A DNA stretch of 64,000 bases, taken from contig NZ_JAEG01000007.1 of the NCBI RefSeq assembly GCF_000518785.1, positions 62,001 through 126,000 on the forward strand. Reading direction: 5' to 3'. Shown here in pieces: positions 8,826 through 19,002 of this stretch; the stretch's first letter is position 1, and each line of letters starts with the position of its first letter. A model generated the notes under the pieces. The model was given only the letters and a program-made list of their open reading frames with translations. It had not been told where the DNA came from and did no database searches. Source of the DNA: Paenirhizobium selenitireducens ATCC BAA-1503. Its GTDB lineage: Bacteria; Pseudomonadota; Alphaproteobacteria; Rhizobiales; Rhizobiaceae. The translations under genes were made by a program, and so were the position numbers.

Positions 8826-9425
8826 ATGAGCGAAGCGGAGCGGGTGATCGGTCTCTACGAGCGCCACGCCCGCGCCTTCGACGACATCCGCTCGAAACAC
8901 CTGTTTGAAAAGCCGTGGCTCGACCGCTTTGCCGCAAACCTACCCAGAGGGGCTGCCGTGCTCGACATCGGCTGCGGCTCCGGCGAGCCGATGGCGGCCG
9001 AACTCCTGGCCCGCGGCCTTGCCGTTACGGGCGTCGATTCCTCCGAAACGCTGATCGGCCTTTGCCGTGAACGATTTCCCTCCGCCGACTGGCGCGTGGC
9101 CGACATGCGGAGCCTTGCGCTCGGCCGGACCTTCGATGCGCTTCTCGCCTGGCACAGCTTCTTCCACCTGATGCCCGACGAGCAGCGGGCGATGTTTCCG
9201 CTCTTCGCCGCCCATTCGGCGGGTGGTGCCATGCTGATGTTCACCTCGGGGCCTCGCGAGGGCGTGGCGGTCGGCAGCTTCGAGGGCGAGCCGCTCTATC
9301 ACGCGAGCCTTGGCCCTGAGGAATACCGGCGGCATCTTGGGGAGAACGGTTTCACGGTGGTCGACCACGTGGCCGAGGATCCGGGCTGCGGCGGCGCCAC
9401 GGTCTGGCTGGCCCGCAAGGACTGA
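8826..9425 (+). CDS. Class I SAM-dependent methyltransferase
   Basis: 199 residues. Motif I is AVLDIGCGSGEPMAAEL, followed by VTGVDSSETLI (motif II) and DALLAWHSFFHLMPDEQR (motif IV region). This is a small-molecule type methyltransferase; the substrate is unknown. It follows hisG by seven bases and is likely the last gene of the hisZ-hisG transcript, though a role in histidine synthesis is not implied. Confidence 0.85.
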   Translation: MSEAERVIGLYERHARAFDDIRSKHLFEKPWLDRFAANLPRGAAVLDIGCGSGEPMAAELLARGLAVTGVDSSETLIGLCRERFPSADWRVADMRSLALGRTFDALLAWHSFFHLMPDEQRAMFPLFAAHSAGGAMLMFTSGPREGVAVGSFEGEPLYHASLGPEEYRRHLGENGFTVVDHVAEDPGCGGATVWLARKD

Positions 9426-9434
9426 ACGGGACGC

Positions 9435-9464
9435 AAAAAAAACCGCCGGATCGCTCCGGCGGTT
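9435..9464 (-). terminator. Rho-independent terminator of the DoxX gene
   Basis: Perfect 10-bp stem (AACCGCCGGA / TCCGGCGGTT) with a TCGC loop; on the minus strand it is followed by eight T. It lies between convergent genes and may also slow plus-strand transcripts. Confidence 0.85.
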
Positions 9465-9487
9465 CTGGGGCAGGGAACTGAGTTCGT

Positions 9488-9931
9488 TCAGGCGGCGACG
9501 GCCACGCCGCGGCGGGCGTCGAGCGAATAGGCGCCCGGGCCGAAGGTGGCGAGCAGGATATAGGCGCCGGCCAGCGTGATGTTCTTCATCATCATGATCT
9601 GGTTGAGCACGGTCAGCCAGCCGTTTGCGGCAGCCGGAAAGTCCGGAACGTTGATCGCCGAGCCGTGGAAGACGACGCCGGTGAATACGCAGAACAGAGC
9701 GAGCAGCCAGCCGGTGACCTTGGTCTGGAAGCCGACGAGGACGAACAGGCCGGCAACCAGTTCGAAGAGACCGGCGAGATAGGCGAGCGCGGTTGCCGCG
9801 GGCAGGCCGGCGCCGGTGATCATGCCGGCGGTGCCGGCCGGGTCGATCAGCTTGCCGAAGCCGGAATAGATGAAGATGAAGGAGAGGAGGATGCGGGCGA
9901 TGAGGATGATGGCATTGTTGCTGCTGGACAT
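9488..9931 (-). CDS. DoxX-family membrane protein
   Basis: 147 residues with four predicted membrane segments. The N-terminal ARILLSFIFIYSGFGKLIDP and the later ELVAGLFVLVGFQTKVTGWL are the DoxX pattern of the inner membrane. Members are linked to quinone or redox functions but this one has no informative partner. It ends just before a strong minus-strand terminator. Confidence is high for the family and low for the role. Confidence 0.85.
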   Translation of the reverse strand: MSSSNNAIILIARILLSFIFIYSGFGKLIDPAGTAGMITGAGLPAATALAYLAGLFELVAGLFVLVGFQTKVTGWLLALFCVFTGVVFHGSAINVPDFPAAANGWLTVLNQIMMMKNITLAGAYILLATFGPGAYSLDARRGVAVAA

Positions 9932-10127
9932 GTGAGGCTCCTGGGCGCGGCTTGTGTATGGGCCGGTGCGCTGCTGGTTGAATTTCCTGGAGCGGTTGTC
10001 TCACCTCTTCGCTGTCGGCGATAGATAGACGATCCTTGACTATTCGTTCAATAAAACGAAACGATCAACGCGGTCCTCCGGCGGCGACCGGCCACAGGCG
10101 AGGTGCGACTGGCGTCAATGAAATGGA

Positions 10128-10574
10128 TCAGGAAAGTACGCGCAGCGGGGCTGAGGCGGCCAGCTTGAAGCGCGGGAAGACGAACATGCCGAGCATGCTG
10201 CCCGCACTCGTTTGCTCGAGTCCATCGGACTCGCCGACGCAGAAGACCGGCTGGCGATGGCCGTTGGGCAGGCCAATCGTCGTCGAATAGCAGAAATGCG
10301 AGGACGTCGTTGCCGCCTGTTCGAAGAGCTCGAGAATATGGGCCCGATCATTCGGGTCGTAGCAGCGCATCATGCTGAGCAGTCCGCATTCGGGTGTGTT
10401 CAGTCCGTGCAGCAAGGTCGCCCGCTCGCCGAGCTTGATGACGCCATTCGACAGGTCGCCGACCCAGCCCTCCGAAACGGTGAACTGGGCTAAGGCGTCA
10501 CTTTCGCCATTCTCAGGTTCGGGAAATCCCGTGCTGAACGATACTGCAAGACTGGCTCTGGCAATCTTAAACAA
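10128..10574 (-). CDS. PAS-like sensory domain protein
   Basis: 148 residues if the TTG read at 10574 is the start; a GGGGA sequence lies a few bases upstream of it, which favours this choice. The core (LSNGVIKLGERATLLHGL, then DPNDRAHILELFEQAA and FCYSTTIGLPNGHR) has the helix and strand order of a PAS_3-type fold. No output domain is attached, so it may be a stand-alone ligand or redox sensor. The gene is followed upstream by about 1 kb of non-coding DNA. Confidence 0.55.
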   Translation of the reverse strand: MFKIARASLAVSFSTGFPEPENGESDALAQFTVSEGWVGDLSNGVIKLGERATLLHGLNTPECGLLSMMRCYDPNDRAHILELFEQAATTSSHFCYSTTIGLPNGHRQPVFCVGESDGLEQTSAGSMLGMFVFPRFKLAASAPLRVLS

Positions 10575-11310
10575 GGCTGTCCCCAGGCATGTGCCGATTT
10601 ACGCGTTATTGTTCTCGGATCAGTTTCAGTTGCGGGCGCAGCGGGGCGCCCGTCGTCGTCTTCTGCCTTCGCGCTTCTCTTGCCTGAAGGCCCGCGTCAA
10701 GCGCACCGTCAGCAAAAGGACGCGAAGTATGTCAACTAATCATAAACGCATGCTGTAGAGTAGGCGCTTCGCGCATAGGTTACAACCACCCCGTTCCCCC
10801 GTCGATGTCCGGCCAAGCGGCCATTTACCAATGGTGGTGCCACCCCCGTAGCGATCACCCTGGCATTTCAATCATCCGCCGAAGCGTTATAAATATTTCA
10901 CGTGGTCCGCAATGCGATTTTTCGCGTTCGCGAGTATTTTTTAAATAACGCGAATATCCACGCGATCACCGCATCCGCCCCCTAGCGACATAGGGGCATC
11001 TTTGCAGATAGCACGGTTCTTGAAATGCGAGAATGCCTCATTTTCATCTATGGGTTCATATTTTTGGGCGCGCGATGCAACCCAGGCGAAAAAGACCCGT
11101 GCCCGTGCACTCTGCCGCGCGCGTTTGCGGAGGCAGACGCGACAAAGATTCTGAAATGCCGGGATAAATCGGAGGTTTCATTATCACCTCCGAATGTGAA
11201 TACAAACGCATAGCCGGAAGTGACGTGCAGTTGCATAAGGCTTCGCTTGTGCTTTGTCCCGATTCGCTGCCGGAGTGGAACAAGGGCCGGACCACCTGCG
11301 CTGCAAACGG
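10575..11310. other. Long non-coding region with hairpins and an AT-rich operator-like site
   Basis: No convincing gene on either strand. Notable pieces are TCGCGTTCGCGA at 10922-10933 joined to an AT-rich interrupted palindrome (TCGCG...TATTT...AAATA...CGCGA, 10928-10953), a CCCCTA/TAGGGG hairpin at 10979-10996, and a perfect 8-bp stem TCGGAGGT/ACCTCCGA at 11169-11193. The stretch is richer in A+T than its surroundings around 10870-10960. It could hold promoters or a small RNA, but nothing is decisive. Confidence 0.5.
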
Positions 11311-11339
11311 AAAAAAGGGCGATCCGAAGACCGCCCTTT
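11311..11339 (-). terminator. Terminator of the groESL operon
   Basis: 8-bp stem (AAAGGGCG / CGCCCTTT) with a 10-base loop; on the minus strand it ends in six T. It lies about 250 bases beyond the groEL stop, after the 104-bp tandem repeats, so those repeats are part of the groESL message. Confidence 0.8.
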
Positions 11340-11370
11340 CGTCAGACTGAACCGGTTGGATCAGTGCGAC

Positions 11371-13251
<1,881 letters not shown>

Positions 13252-13299
13252 TCAGCCCATTGGTGAATTGTTGATTTTGGGAAGAGGTGACCGGCTAAA

Positions 13300-13596
13300 T
13301 CAGCCGATGACGCCCATGATGTCGGCTTCCTTCATGATCAGAAGGTCTACGCCGTCGAGCTTGACTTCGGTGCCCGACCACTTGCCGAACAGGACGCGGT
13401 CGCCGACCTTGACGTCGAGCGGAACGATCTTGCCGTGGTCGTCGCGGACGCCCGAACCGACAGCAATGATTTCGCCTTCAGCCGGCTTTTCCTTGGCAGT
13501 GTCAGGAATGATGATGCCGCCCTTGGTCTTTTCTTCGGACTCGACGCGCTTGACTACAACGCGGTCGTGAAGCGGACGGAAAGTTGTGCTTGCCAT
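13300..13596 (-). CDS. groES: 10-kDa co-chaperonin GroES
   Basis: 98 residues, full length. It forms the heptameric lid of GroEL. The N-terminal [20 protein letters not shown] and the mobile loop [16 protein letters not shown] with its GGIII are typical. First gene of the operon; a CIRCE element and a sigma-70-like promoter lie upstream at 13656-13718. Confidence 0.98.
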   Translation of the reverse strand: MASTTFRPLHDRVVVKRVESEEKTKGGIIIPDTAKEKPAEGEIIAVGSGVRDDHGKIVPLDVKVGDRVLFGKWSGTEVKLDGVDLLIMKEADIMGVIG

Positions 13597-13655
13597 TGTC
13601 TAATCCCTCGATCAAATGACATGGGCAGGTCCTCAAGAGACCCGCGTGGATATTG

Positions 13656-13682
13656 TTAGCACTCCCTTATGGCGAGTGCTAG
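13656..13682 (-). promoter_or_regulatory. CIRCE element (HrcA operator) of groESL
   Basis: TTAGCACTC, nine bases, GAGTGCTAG: one mismatch from the CIRCE consensus. HrcA binds this inverted repeat and represses chaperonin genes in non-stressed cells. It sits just downstream of the predicted promoter at 13690-13718. Confidence 0.95.
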
Positions 13683-13689
13683 CGAGCTG

Positions 13690-13718
13690 GAGATAAGGAC
13701 GGGCCTTGAGCGAGTCAA
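13690..13718 (-). promoter_or_regulatory. groESL promoter
   Basis: On the minus strand TTGACT and TATCTC are separated by exactly 17 bases, and the predicted transcription start falls at the edge of the CIRCE element. The preceding C gives the CTTGAC form common in rhizobial promoters. Confidence 0.7.
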
Positions 13719-13808
13719 GCGTGGGCTCGAAAAAAGATCGCCACTTCTGACGGTTGGCGATCGTCTCGGCGAGACGGGCAGGCGGTCAGTGGATCGGAGG
13801 CTTCTGGC

Positions 13809-14189
13809 TCACCCCTCCACCGGACGAAAGACCCCGAAAACACCTGTTATGCCGCGCTCCGCCATGAAGGCGGCGGGATCGAAACCCGACTTCGCGTAGA
13901 AGGCGCCGACGGCGGATTTTGCCGCGTCCAGCGCCTGCCGGTCGCGCCACTCGACGATGGTAGCGATCTTAACCATGTCGTCATTTTCACTCGCCGACAG
14001 GACCACGCGATTGTAGAGGCAGCCGGGCAGCGTGTCGAAATAGCCGTGAATGATAGCCAGCCGGTCCTCGAAGGCGGACTGGTGCACTGTGGGGCACGCG
14101 AAGGTGTCTATCCTGAAGATGCTGGAAACCGGTGGTGCCGCGGCCTCGCTGGCGGCGATGTCGATCTGGTGCGGTGATGTTGCGCTCAT
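13809..14189 (-). CDS. Antibiotic-biosynthesis-monooxygenase-like (ABM fold) protein
   Basis: 126 residues from the ATG read at 14189. The sequence [20 protein letters not shown] then [20 protein letters not shown] has the alternating strand-helix layout of the dimeric alpha-beta barrel ABM fold, a group that includes small oxygenases and heme-degrading enzymes. Exact chemistry is unknown. It is divergent from soxR, and its promoter (14228-14258) has the long 19-base spacer with a SoxR box, so it is very likely a SoxR target and part of the response to redox-active compounds. Confidence 0.65.
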   Translation of the reverse strand: MSATSPHQIDIAASEAAAPPVSSIFRIDTFACPTVHQSAFEDRLAIIHGYFDTLPGCLYNRVVLSASENDDMVKIATIVEWRDRQALDAAKSAVGAFYAKSGFDPAAFMAERGITGVFGVFRPVEG

Positions 14190-14227
14190 CCGGGAATTCC
14201 TTTGCTGGTTGCCGATGGACGCCCGGC

Positions 14228-14258
14228 AATGTACGACCTCAACAATGGTTGAGATCAA
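14228..14258 (-). promoter_or_regulatory. SoxR-type promoter with SoxR box
   Basis: On the minus strand TTGATC (-35) and TACATT (-10) are 19 bases apart, the stretched spacing typical of MerR-family targets. The spacer contains the inverted repeat CCTCAA-N6-TTGAGA (14237-14254 on the plus strand), which matches the SoxR box. The site overlaps the most upstream possible start of soxR, suggesting autoregulation or a later soxR start. Confidence 0.75.
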
Positions 14259-14724
14259 GCGCAAAGATTCGGAAAGCTCGGGCCGAACGGGTGCAATCGT
14301 GTCGCTCAGCGTCGGCGAGGTCGCGGCACGCGCCGGCGTGGCGGTTTCGGCCCTGCATTTCTACGAGCGCGAGGGGCTGATCCGCAGCTGGCGCAGCGCC
14401 GGCAACCAGCGGCGTTATCCGCGCGGTGTGCTGCGCCGGGTCGCCCTCATCAAGACCGCGCAGCGCCTGGGCCTGCCGCTGGCGCGGATCGCCGAGGCGC
14501 TTGCGGAACTGCCCGCCGACCGGCCGCCGACCGCGGCCGACTGGCGGCGGCTGTCCGCCTCTTGGCGCGACGATCTCAATGCGCGGATCGCAACCATGGA
14601 GGCGCTGCGCGACCAGCTCGACACCTGCATCGGCTGCGGCTGCCTTTCTCTCGATGCCTGTCCCCTTCGCAATCCTGACGACGAGTTGCGCAATAGTGGC
14701 GCCGGAGCGCACCTTCTGCCTTGA
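14245..14724 (+). CDS. soxR: Redox-sensitive MerR-family regulator SoxR
   Basis: 159 residues from ATG at 14245; because this ATG lies inside the SoxR box, translation may really begin at a downstream codon shortly before [13 protein letters not shown] MerR helix-turn-helix ([20 protein letters not shown]) is followed by a coiled helix and the [2Fe-2S] cysteine motif [14 protein letters not shown] (C-X2-C-X-C-X5-C). SoxR is oxidised by redox-cycling drugs and then untwists its target promoter. The divergent ABM-like gene is the obvious target. Confidence 0.93.
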   Translation: MVEIKRKDSESSGRTGAIVSLSVGEVAARAGVAVSALHFYEREGLIRSWRSAGNQRRYPRGVLRRVALIKTAQRLGLPLARIAEALAELPADRPPTAADWRRLSASWRDDLNARIATMEALRDQLDTCIGCGCLSLDACPLRNPDDELRNSGAGAHLLP

Positions 14725-14774
14725 TTCGTCAGGGCAATGCCGCTTTGGTGACGCGCCGGATCAGGGAGCAGCAT

Positions 14775-16148
14775 GTGACGACCGTTGAACAGGAAACCAT
14801 CCCGCAGCCGACATTCGGCGAATTCCTGTCCGCATTCCTGCGCATCGGTCTGATGAGCTTCGGCGGCCCGGCGGCCCAGATCGCCCTGATGCACCGCATC
14901 TGCGTCGATGAAAAACGCTGGGTATCCGAGGACCGCTTCCTGCATGCGCTGAACTTCTGCATGCTGCTGCCAGGGCCGGAAGCCCAGCAGCTTGCGACCT
15001 ATATCGGCTGGCTGACGCACGGCGTGCGCGGCGGCATGGTTGCCGGCCTGCTCTTCGTCCTGCCGGGTCTCGCCGTCATCCTCGGCCTGTCGACGCTCTA
15101 TGCCTATTATCACGACGTCGGCTGGGTCGCCGGTCTGTTCTTCGGCCTGAAGGCCGCGATCCTTGCCATCGTCGTCGAGGCCGTGGTGCGCATCGGCCGC
15201 CGGGCGCTCAAGACGCGGTTCCATCGCCTCGTCGCGCTTTCCGCATTCCTCGCCCTGTTCGCCTTCGCTCTGCCCTTTCCGCTCGTCGTGCTGATGGCCG
15301 GGCTCGCCGGTCTGGCCGAGGCGCGGATGGTTGCGCGGGACGGCGGCGCGCGGCACGTCGCCGACCTCGATGGCCCGACCTCGGCGCCGCCCCGACCGCT
15401 TGGGCGCTCGCTCGCCACGCTCGCCTTCTGGCTCATCGTCTGGCAGGCGCCGCTACTTCCGCTCTGGCTGCTCTCCGGCGAAAGCGGCCTTGCCGAGGTC
15501 TTCGCCTTCTTTTCCCGCATGGCGCTCGTCACCTTCGGCGGCGCCTACGCGGTTCTCGCCTATGTCGCGCAGGTGGCAGTCGACCAGTATCACTGGCTGA
15601 AACCGGGCGAAATGCTGGACGGCCTGGCGCTCGCCGAAACGACGCCCGGTCCCCTGGTGCTGGTGCTCTCCTATGTCGGCTTCCTCGCCGGCTTTCGTGA
15701 CGCCGGCGGCCTGCCGCCTTTCCTCGGCGGAATGCTTGGCGGGTTGCTCGCCGCCTGGGCGACCTTCGTGCCGAGCTTCGTCTGGATCTTCGCCGGCGCG
15801 CCCTATGTCGAGCGGCTGCGCGGCAATCGCATGATCACGGCAGCACTGTCGGCGATCACGGCGGCCGTGGTCGGCGTCATCCTCAACCTCGCCGTCTGGT
15901 TCGCCCTGCATGTTCTGTTCGCCGAGGTCGGGCGCTGGTCCATCTGGCCGGTCGCCACTCAGGCTCCGGGTCAGGCAGCCCCCGCCTTCTCCGTCTCCCT
16001 GCCACTGCCGGACCCGGCGACTCTCGATCCGGCGGCCCTGGTCCTGGCCCTCCTGTCGGCGGTGATGATCTTCGTTCTGAAGCAGGGCATGGGCCGCACC
16101 CTATTGGTCGCCGCCGCTCTCGGCCTCCTCTATCGCTTGTGGATCTGA
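14775..16148 (+). CDS. chrA: Chromate transporter, two-domain ChrA
   Basis: 457 residues from the GTG at 14775, chosen because AGGGAG stands just upstream; the frame is open back to 14721. Long-chain CHR family of the inner membrane, with the two homologous halves visible from FLRIGLMSFGGPAAQIALMH near residue 20 and SRMALVTFGGAYAVLAYVAQ near residue 250. ChrA expels chromate, probably by exchange, and gives chromate resistance. No chrB regulator is adjacent. It follows soxR closely, but a link is not shown. Confidence 0.88.
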   Translation: MTTVEQETIPQPTFGEFLSAFLRIGLMSFGGPAAQIALMHRICVDEKRWVSEDRFLHALNFCMLLPGPEAQQLATYIGWLTHGVRGGMVAGLLFVLPGLAVILGLSTLYAYYHDVGWVAGLFFGLKAAILAIVVEAVVRIGRRALKTRFHRLVALSAFLALFAFALPFPLVVLMAGLAGLAEARMVARDGGARHVADLDGPTSAPPRPLGRSLATLAFWLIVWQAPLLPLWLLSGESGLAEVFAFFSRMALVTFGGAYAVLAYVAQVAVDQYHWLKPGEMLDGLALAETTPGPLVLVLSYVGFLAGFRDAGGLPPFLGGMLGGLLAAWATFVPSFVWIFAGAPYVERLRGNRMITAALSAITAAVVGVILNLAVWFALHVLFAEVGRWSIWPVATQAPGQAAPAFSVSLPLPDPATLDPAALVLALLSAVMIFVLKQGMGRTLLVAAALGLLYRLWI

Positions 16149-16254
16149 GCGCGCGCATCCCCGGCAAATTTCCGTCCGCCCCGGCAAAGGCCCTTGCCTT
16201 CCGGGCATTCCTTTGCAATGTCAGCCCTTGCATTTTTACAGTCAGGAACAGCGA

Positions 16255-17106
16255 ATGGCCGAGCGCATTTCCACCTTGAGCGATGTCACCGAACGTTACG
16301 ACGTCATCCTTTGCGACGTCTGGGGCGTGCTGCACAACGGTATCGACGCCTTTCCGGCCGCCTCCGAGGTGCTGACCGAGGCCCGTGCCGCCGGTGTCTC
16401 CGTCGTTCTCATCACCAATTCGCCGCGCCGTTCGCAGGACGTCATCAACCAGCTACGCATGATCGGCGTCGCCGACACCGCCTATGACCGGATCGTCACC
16501 TCGGGCGACGTGACCCGCACGCTGATCGCCGCCGGCCCGAAGAAGATCTTCTTCCTCGGCCCCGACCGCGACCTCAACCTGCTCGACGGCCTCGACGTCG
16601 TTCGCGTGCCCGCCGAACAGGCCGAGGCCATCGTCTGCACCGGCTTTTTCGACGACGAGACCGAGACGCCGGAAGACTATCACGACATGCTGGTCGCCTT
16701 TGCCGCCCGAAAGGCGCCGCTGATCTGCGCCAATCCCGACCTGATCGTCGAGCGCGGCCATCGCATGATCCCCTGCGCCGGTGCGGTTGCCGCCTATTAC
16801 GAACAGCTCGGCGGCGCGACCCGCATCGCCGGCAAGCCGCACAGCCCGATCTACGAGGCCTCCCTCGTGGCCGCCGCCGAAGCCCACAGGGGCCCGGTCG
16901 ACAAGCGCCGCGTCCTGGCGATCGGCGACGGCATGCCGACCGACGTGCGCGGTGCGCTCGATGCCGGTCTCGACCTTCTCTATATCTCCGGCGGCATCCA
17001 TGCGGCCGAATACACGGTCAACGGCAAGCCGGACGAGGCGATCCTCAATGCCTGGCTGAAGCGCGAGAATGCCGCACCGAGTTACTGGATGCAGAGGCTC
17101 GCCTGA
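16255..17106 (+). CDS. TIGR01459-type HAD hydrolase
   Basis: 283 residues, starting at ATG 16255 after AGGAACAG. HAD superfamily with DVWGVLHNG as motif I (DxWG form), VVLITNSPRR as motif II and GDGMPTDVRGALDAGLD as the terminal acidic motif. This group (class IIA, related to NagD) is widespread in rhizobia and hydrolyses phosphate esters of unknown identity. Upstream of ribF in the same orientation, separated by a repeat cluster; the pairing of this HAD gene with ribF is a frequent rhizobial order. Confidence 0.88.
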   Translation: MAERISTLSDVTERYDVILCDVWGVLHNGIDAFPAASEVLTEARAAGVSVVLITNSPRRSQDVINQLRMIGVADTAYDRIVTSGDVTRTLIAAGPKKIFFLGPDRDLNLLDGLDVVRVPAEQAEAIVCTGFFDDETETPEDYHDMLVAFAARKAPLICANPDLIVERGHRMIPCAGAVAAYYEQLGGATRIAGKPHSPIYEASLVAAAEAHRGPVDKRRVLAIGDGMPTDVRGALDAGLDLLYISGGIHAAEYTVNGKPDEAILNAWLKRENAAPSYWMQRLA

Positions 17107-17349
17107 CGCGAGGGCCGACATGATGAACCTGTCGCAAGCCACCCCCCTCTGCCCTGCCGGGCATCTCCCCCACAAGGGGGGAGATCGATCCGCGGTGGCG
17201 TCCCAAGCCCACCGGGCCGCGACCCGTTCGGCATTTCATGCAAGACGTCGGCAGCTCCAGCCGATTTCCCCCCTTGAGGGAGCGATGGCCGGCAGGCCAG
17301 AGGGGGGTAACCGGACGTCTCCCGGTCTGCCGTCTCGCGGAGGCAATTC
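17107..17349. repeat. Second intergenic repeat pair, before ribF
   Basis: Two copies of the same element as at 6711-6921: 17142-17188 in one orientation and a more diverged copy at 17261-17308 in the other. Core CTGCCCTGCCGGGCATCT in the first, CTGGCCTGCCGGCCATC in the second (read on the minus strand). Together they form a composite inverted repeat in the HAD-ribF spacer. Confidence 0.75.
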
Positions 17350-18330
17350 ATGACCGTCTTTCACCGCAACGAGAAGAAGAAGCCCCTGCCGGAAAAGCTG
17401 AAGGGCGGGGTGATCGCCATCGGCAATTTCGACGGCGTGCATCGCGGCCACCAGACCGTGCTCAACCGGGCTCTGGAACTGGCGAAGAGCCGCGGCGTTC
17501 CGGCCCTGGTGCTGACCTTCGAGCCGCATCCGCGCACCGTCTTCAATCCCGACAAGCCTGTGTTCCGGCTGTCCCCGGCGCCGGTCCGCGCCCAGGTGCT
17601 CGAGGCCATGGGCTTCCACTCGGTCATCGAATATCCCTTCGACCGTGAATTCGCCTCGCGCTCGGCCGAGGAGTTCGTCCGCTCGATCCTGGTCGACTGG
17701 CTCGGCGCCACCGAGGTCGTGACCGGCTTCGACTTCCATTTCGGCAAGGGGCGCGAGGGCGGCCCCGCCTTCCTGATGGAGGCCGGCAAGCGCAACGGTT
17801 TCGGCGTGACGCTGGTCGATGCCTTCCGCGATGAAGGCGCCGAGGTCGTCTCGTCGAGCCGCATCCGCCGCCTGCTCGCCGAGGGCAATGTGTCCGAGGC
17901 CGCCGGCCTGCTTGGCTATCGCTTCACCGTCGAGGCCGAGGTCATCAAGGGCCAGCAGCTCGGCCGCACGCTGGGCTATCCGACGGCCAACATGGCGCTC
18001 GCGCCTGAGGCCGAGCTTAAGGCCGGCATCTATGCGGTCCGCCTGCGCCGGGCTAACGGCAGCCTGCACGATGGCGTCGCCAGCTTCGGCTATCGCCCGA
18101 CGGTCACCGACAATGGCGCGCCGCTGCTGGAAACCTTCCTCTTCGATTTTTCCGGCGATCTCTATGGCGAGCACTGTCGCGTCTCTTTCTTCGGCCATCT
18201 GCGCGACGAGCTGAAGTTCACCGGGCTGGAACCGCTGGTCGAACAGATCCGCAAGGACGAGGAAGAGGCGAGGGCGCTTCTCGCAGGCGTCAGGCCGCTC
18301 GGCGAACTGGATGCCAAGATCGCGTTTTGA
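17350..18330 (+). CDS. ribF: Bifunctional riboflavin kinase / FMN adenylyltransferase
   Basis: 326 residues. The N-terminal adenylyltransferase domain shows IGNFDGVHRGHQTVLNRAL and VTGFDFHFGKGREGG; the C-terminal flavokinase domain shows GRTLGYPTANMAL and the YGEHCRVSFFGHLRDE region. It converts riboflavin to FMN and FAD in the cytoplasm. Start ATG follows GGAGGCAATTC. Full length for the family. Confidence 0.95.
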   Translation: MTVFHRNEKKKPLPEKLKGGVIAIGNFDGVHRGHQTVLNRALELAKSRGVPALVLTFEPHPRTVFNPDKPVFRLSPAPVRAQVLEAMGFHSVIEYPFDREFASRSAEEFVRSILVDWLGATEVVTGFDFHFGKGREGGPAFLMEAGKRNGFGVTLVDAFRDEGAEVVSSSRIRRLLAEGNVSEAAGLLGYRFTVEAEVIKGQQLGRTLGYPTANMALAPEAELKAGIYAVRLRRANGSLHDGVASFGYRPTVTDNGAPLLETFLFDFSGDLYGEHCRVSFFGHLRDELKFTGLEPLVEQIRKDEEEARALLAGVRPLGELDAKIAF

Positions 18331-18576
18331 CGACCGGAGGGCGGCCCGGCGCGTCTCCTGAGGCGCTTATGGAATCCTGACGACGTGATGCGCCCTTCAT
18401 AATCGATACCTGACATCCCCGAGCTTATTTTACTCTCGTCTTTCAATGAAGTTGGCGAGAGTGGTCCTTACCGAAGAAGCACATGGCGGGATGCATCTGC
18501 GTCGAGCGTCGCTGTGCGGTGACCGGGCACACCCGGATCGGCAAGGCTCATTCGTTCCGCCGGAACGGATCAACCC

Positions 18577-19002
18577 ATGCATACCTCGATTTTCATCGAC
18601 GGCCTCCCTTTGACTGCGAGCCAGAGGATCGACCAGCTCACGGACCGATTGGCCGCTCTGCCCAAGGCGTCCGAGCATCATATCTGGGAAGCCTATACTC
18701 TGCTCGAATGTCTGTCCGCCTGCCGGCACGACGACCGCGACCGCCGCTATTTCCGGGACCTGATGGATGCGTCGGCACACCTGGAAGCGCTGCTGTTCCT
18801 GTTGGCGCGCTCGAGACCCGCGCTCGAGCTGCACCATCTCAGCCTGTCCGACGGCGTGTGGAGTTGCCGGTTGATCGTCGGGTCGGCGGACCGGTCCCTG
18901 TGCGGTGCCGCAGTTCATCCTGATCGCAACGCGGCGATCTTGCTCGCCTTGATCCGTGCCGCGGGTAGCTCGGCTTTCTCCGGGGGGCACGACGATGCCT
19001 GA
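18577..19002 (+). CDS. Hypothetical protein coupled to a DapA-like gene
   Basis: 141 residues, not recognised. The first two thirds look helical (ASQRIDQLTDRLAALPKASE, then HLEALLFLLARSRPALEL), and the last third has short strands (VWSCRLIVGSADRSLCGAAV). The ribosome binding site is weak. The end overlaps the start of the DapA-like gene by eight bases, so the two are co-translated and may work together. No membrane segment or signal peptide is clear. Confidence 0.6.
   Translation: MHTSIFIDGLPLTASQRIDQLTDRLAALPKASEHHIWEAYTLLECLSACRHDDRDRRYFRDLMDASAHLEALLFLLARSRPALELHHLSLSDGVWSCRLIVGSADRSLCGAAVHPDRNAAILLALIRAAGSSAFSGGHDDA

Noticed and set aside
11025..11213. 62-residue open frame in the non-coding region
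   Set aside because: No ribosome binding site or recognised motif, and its composition is not protein-like.
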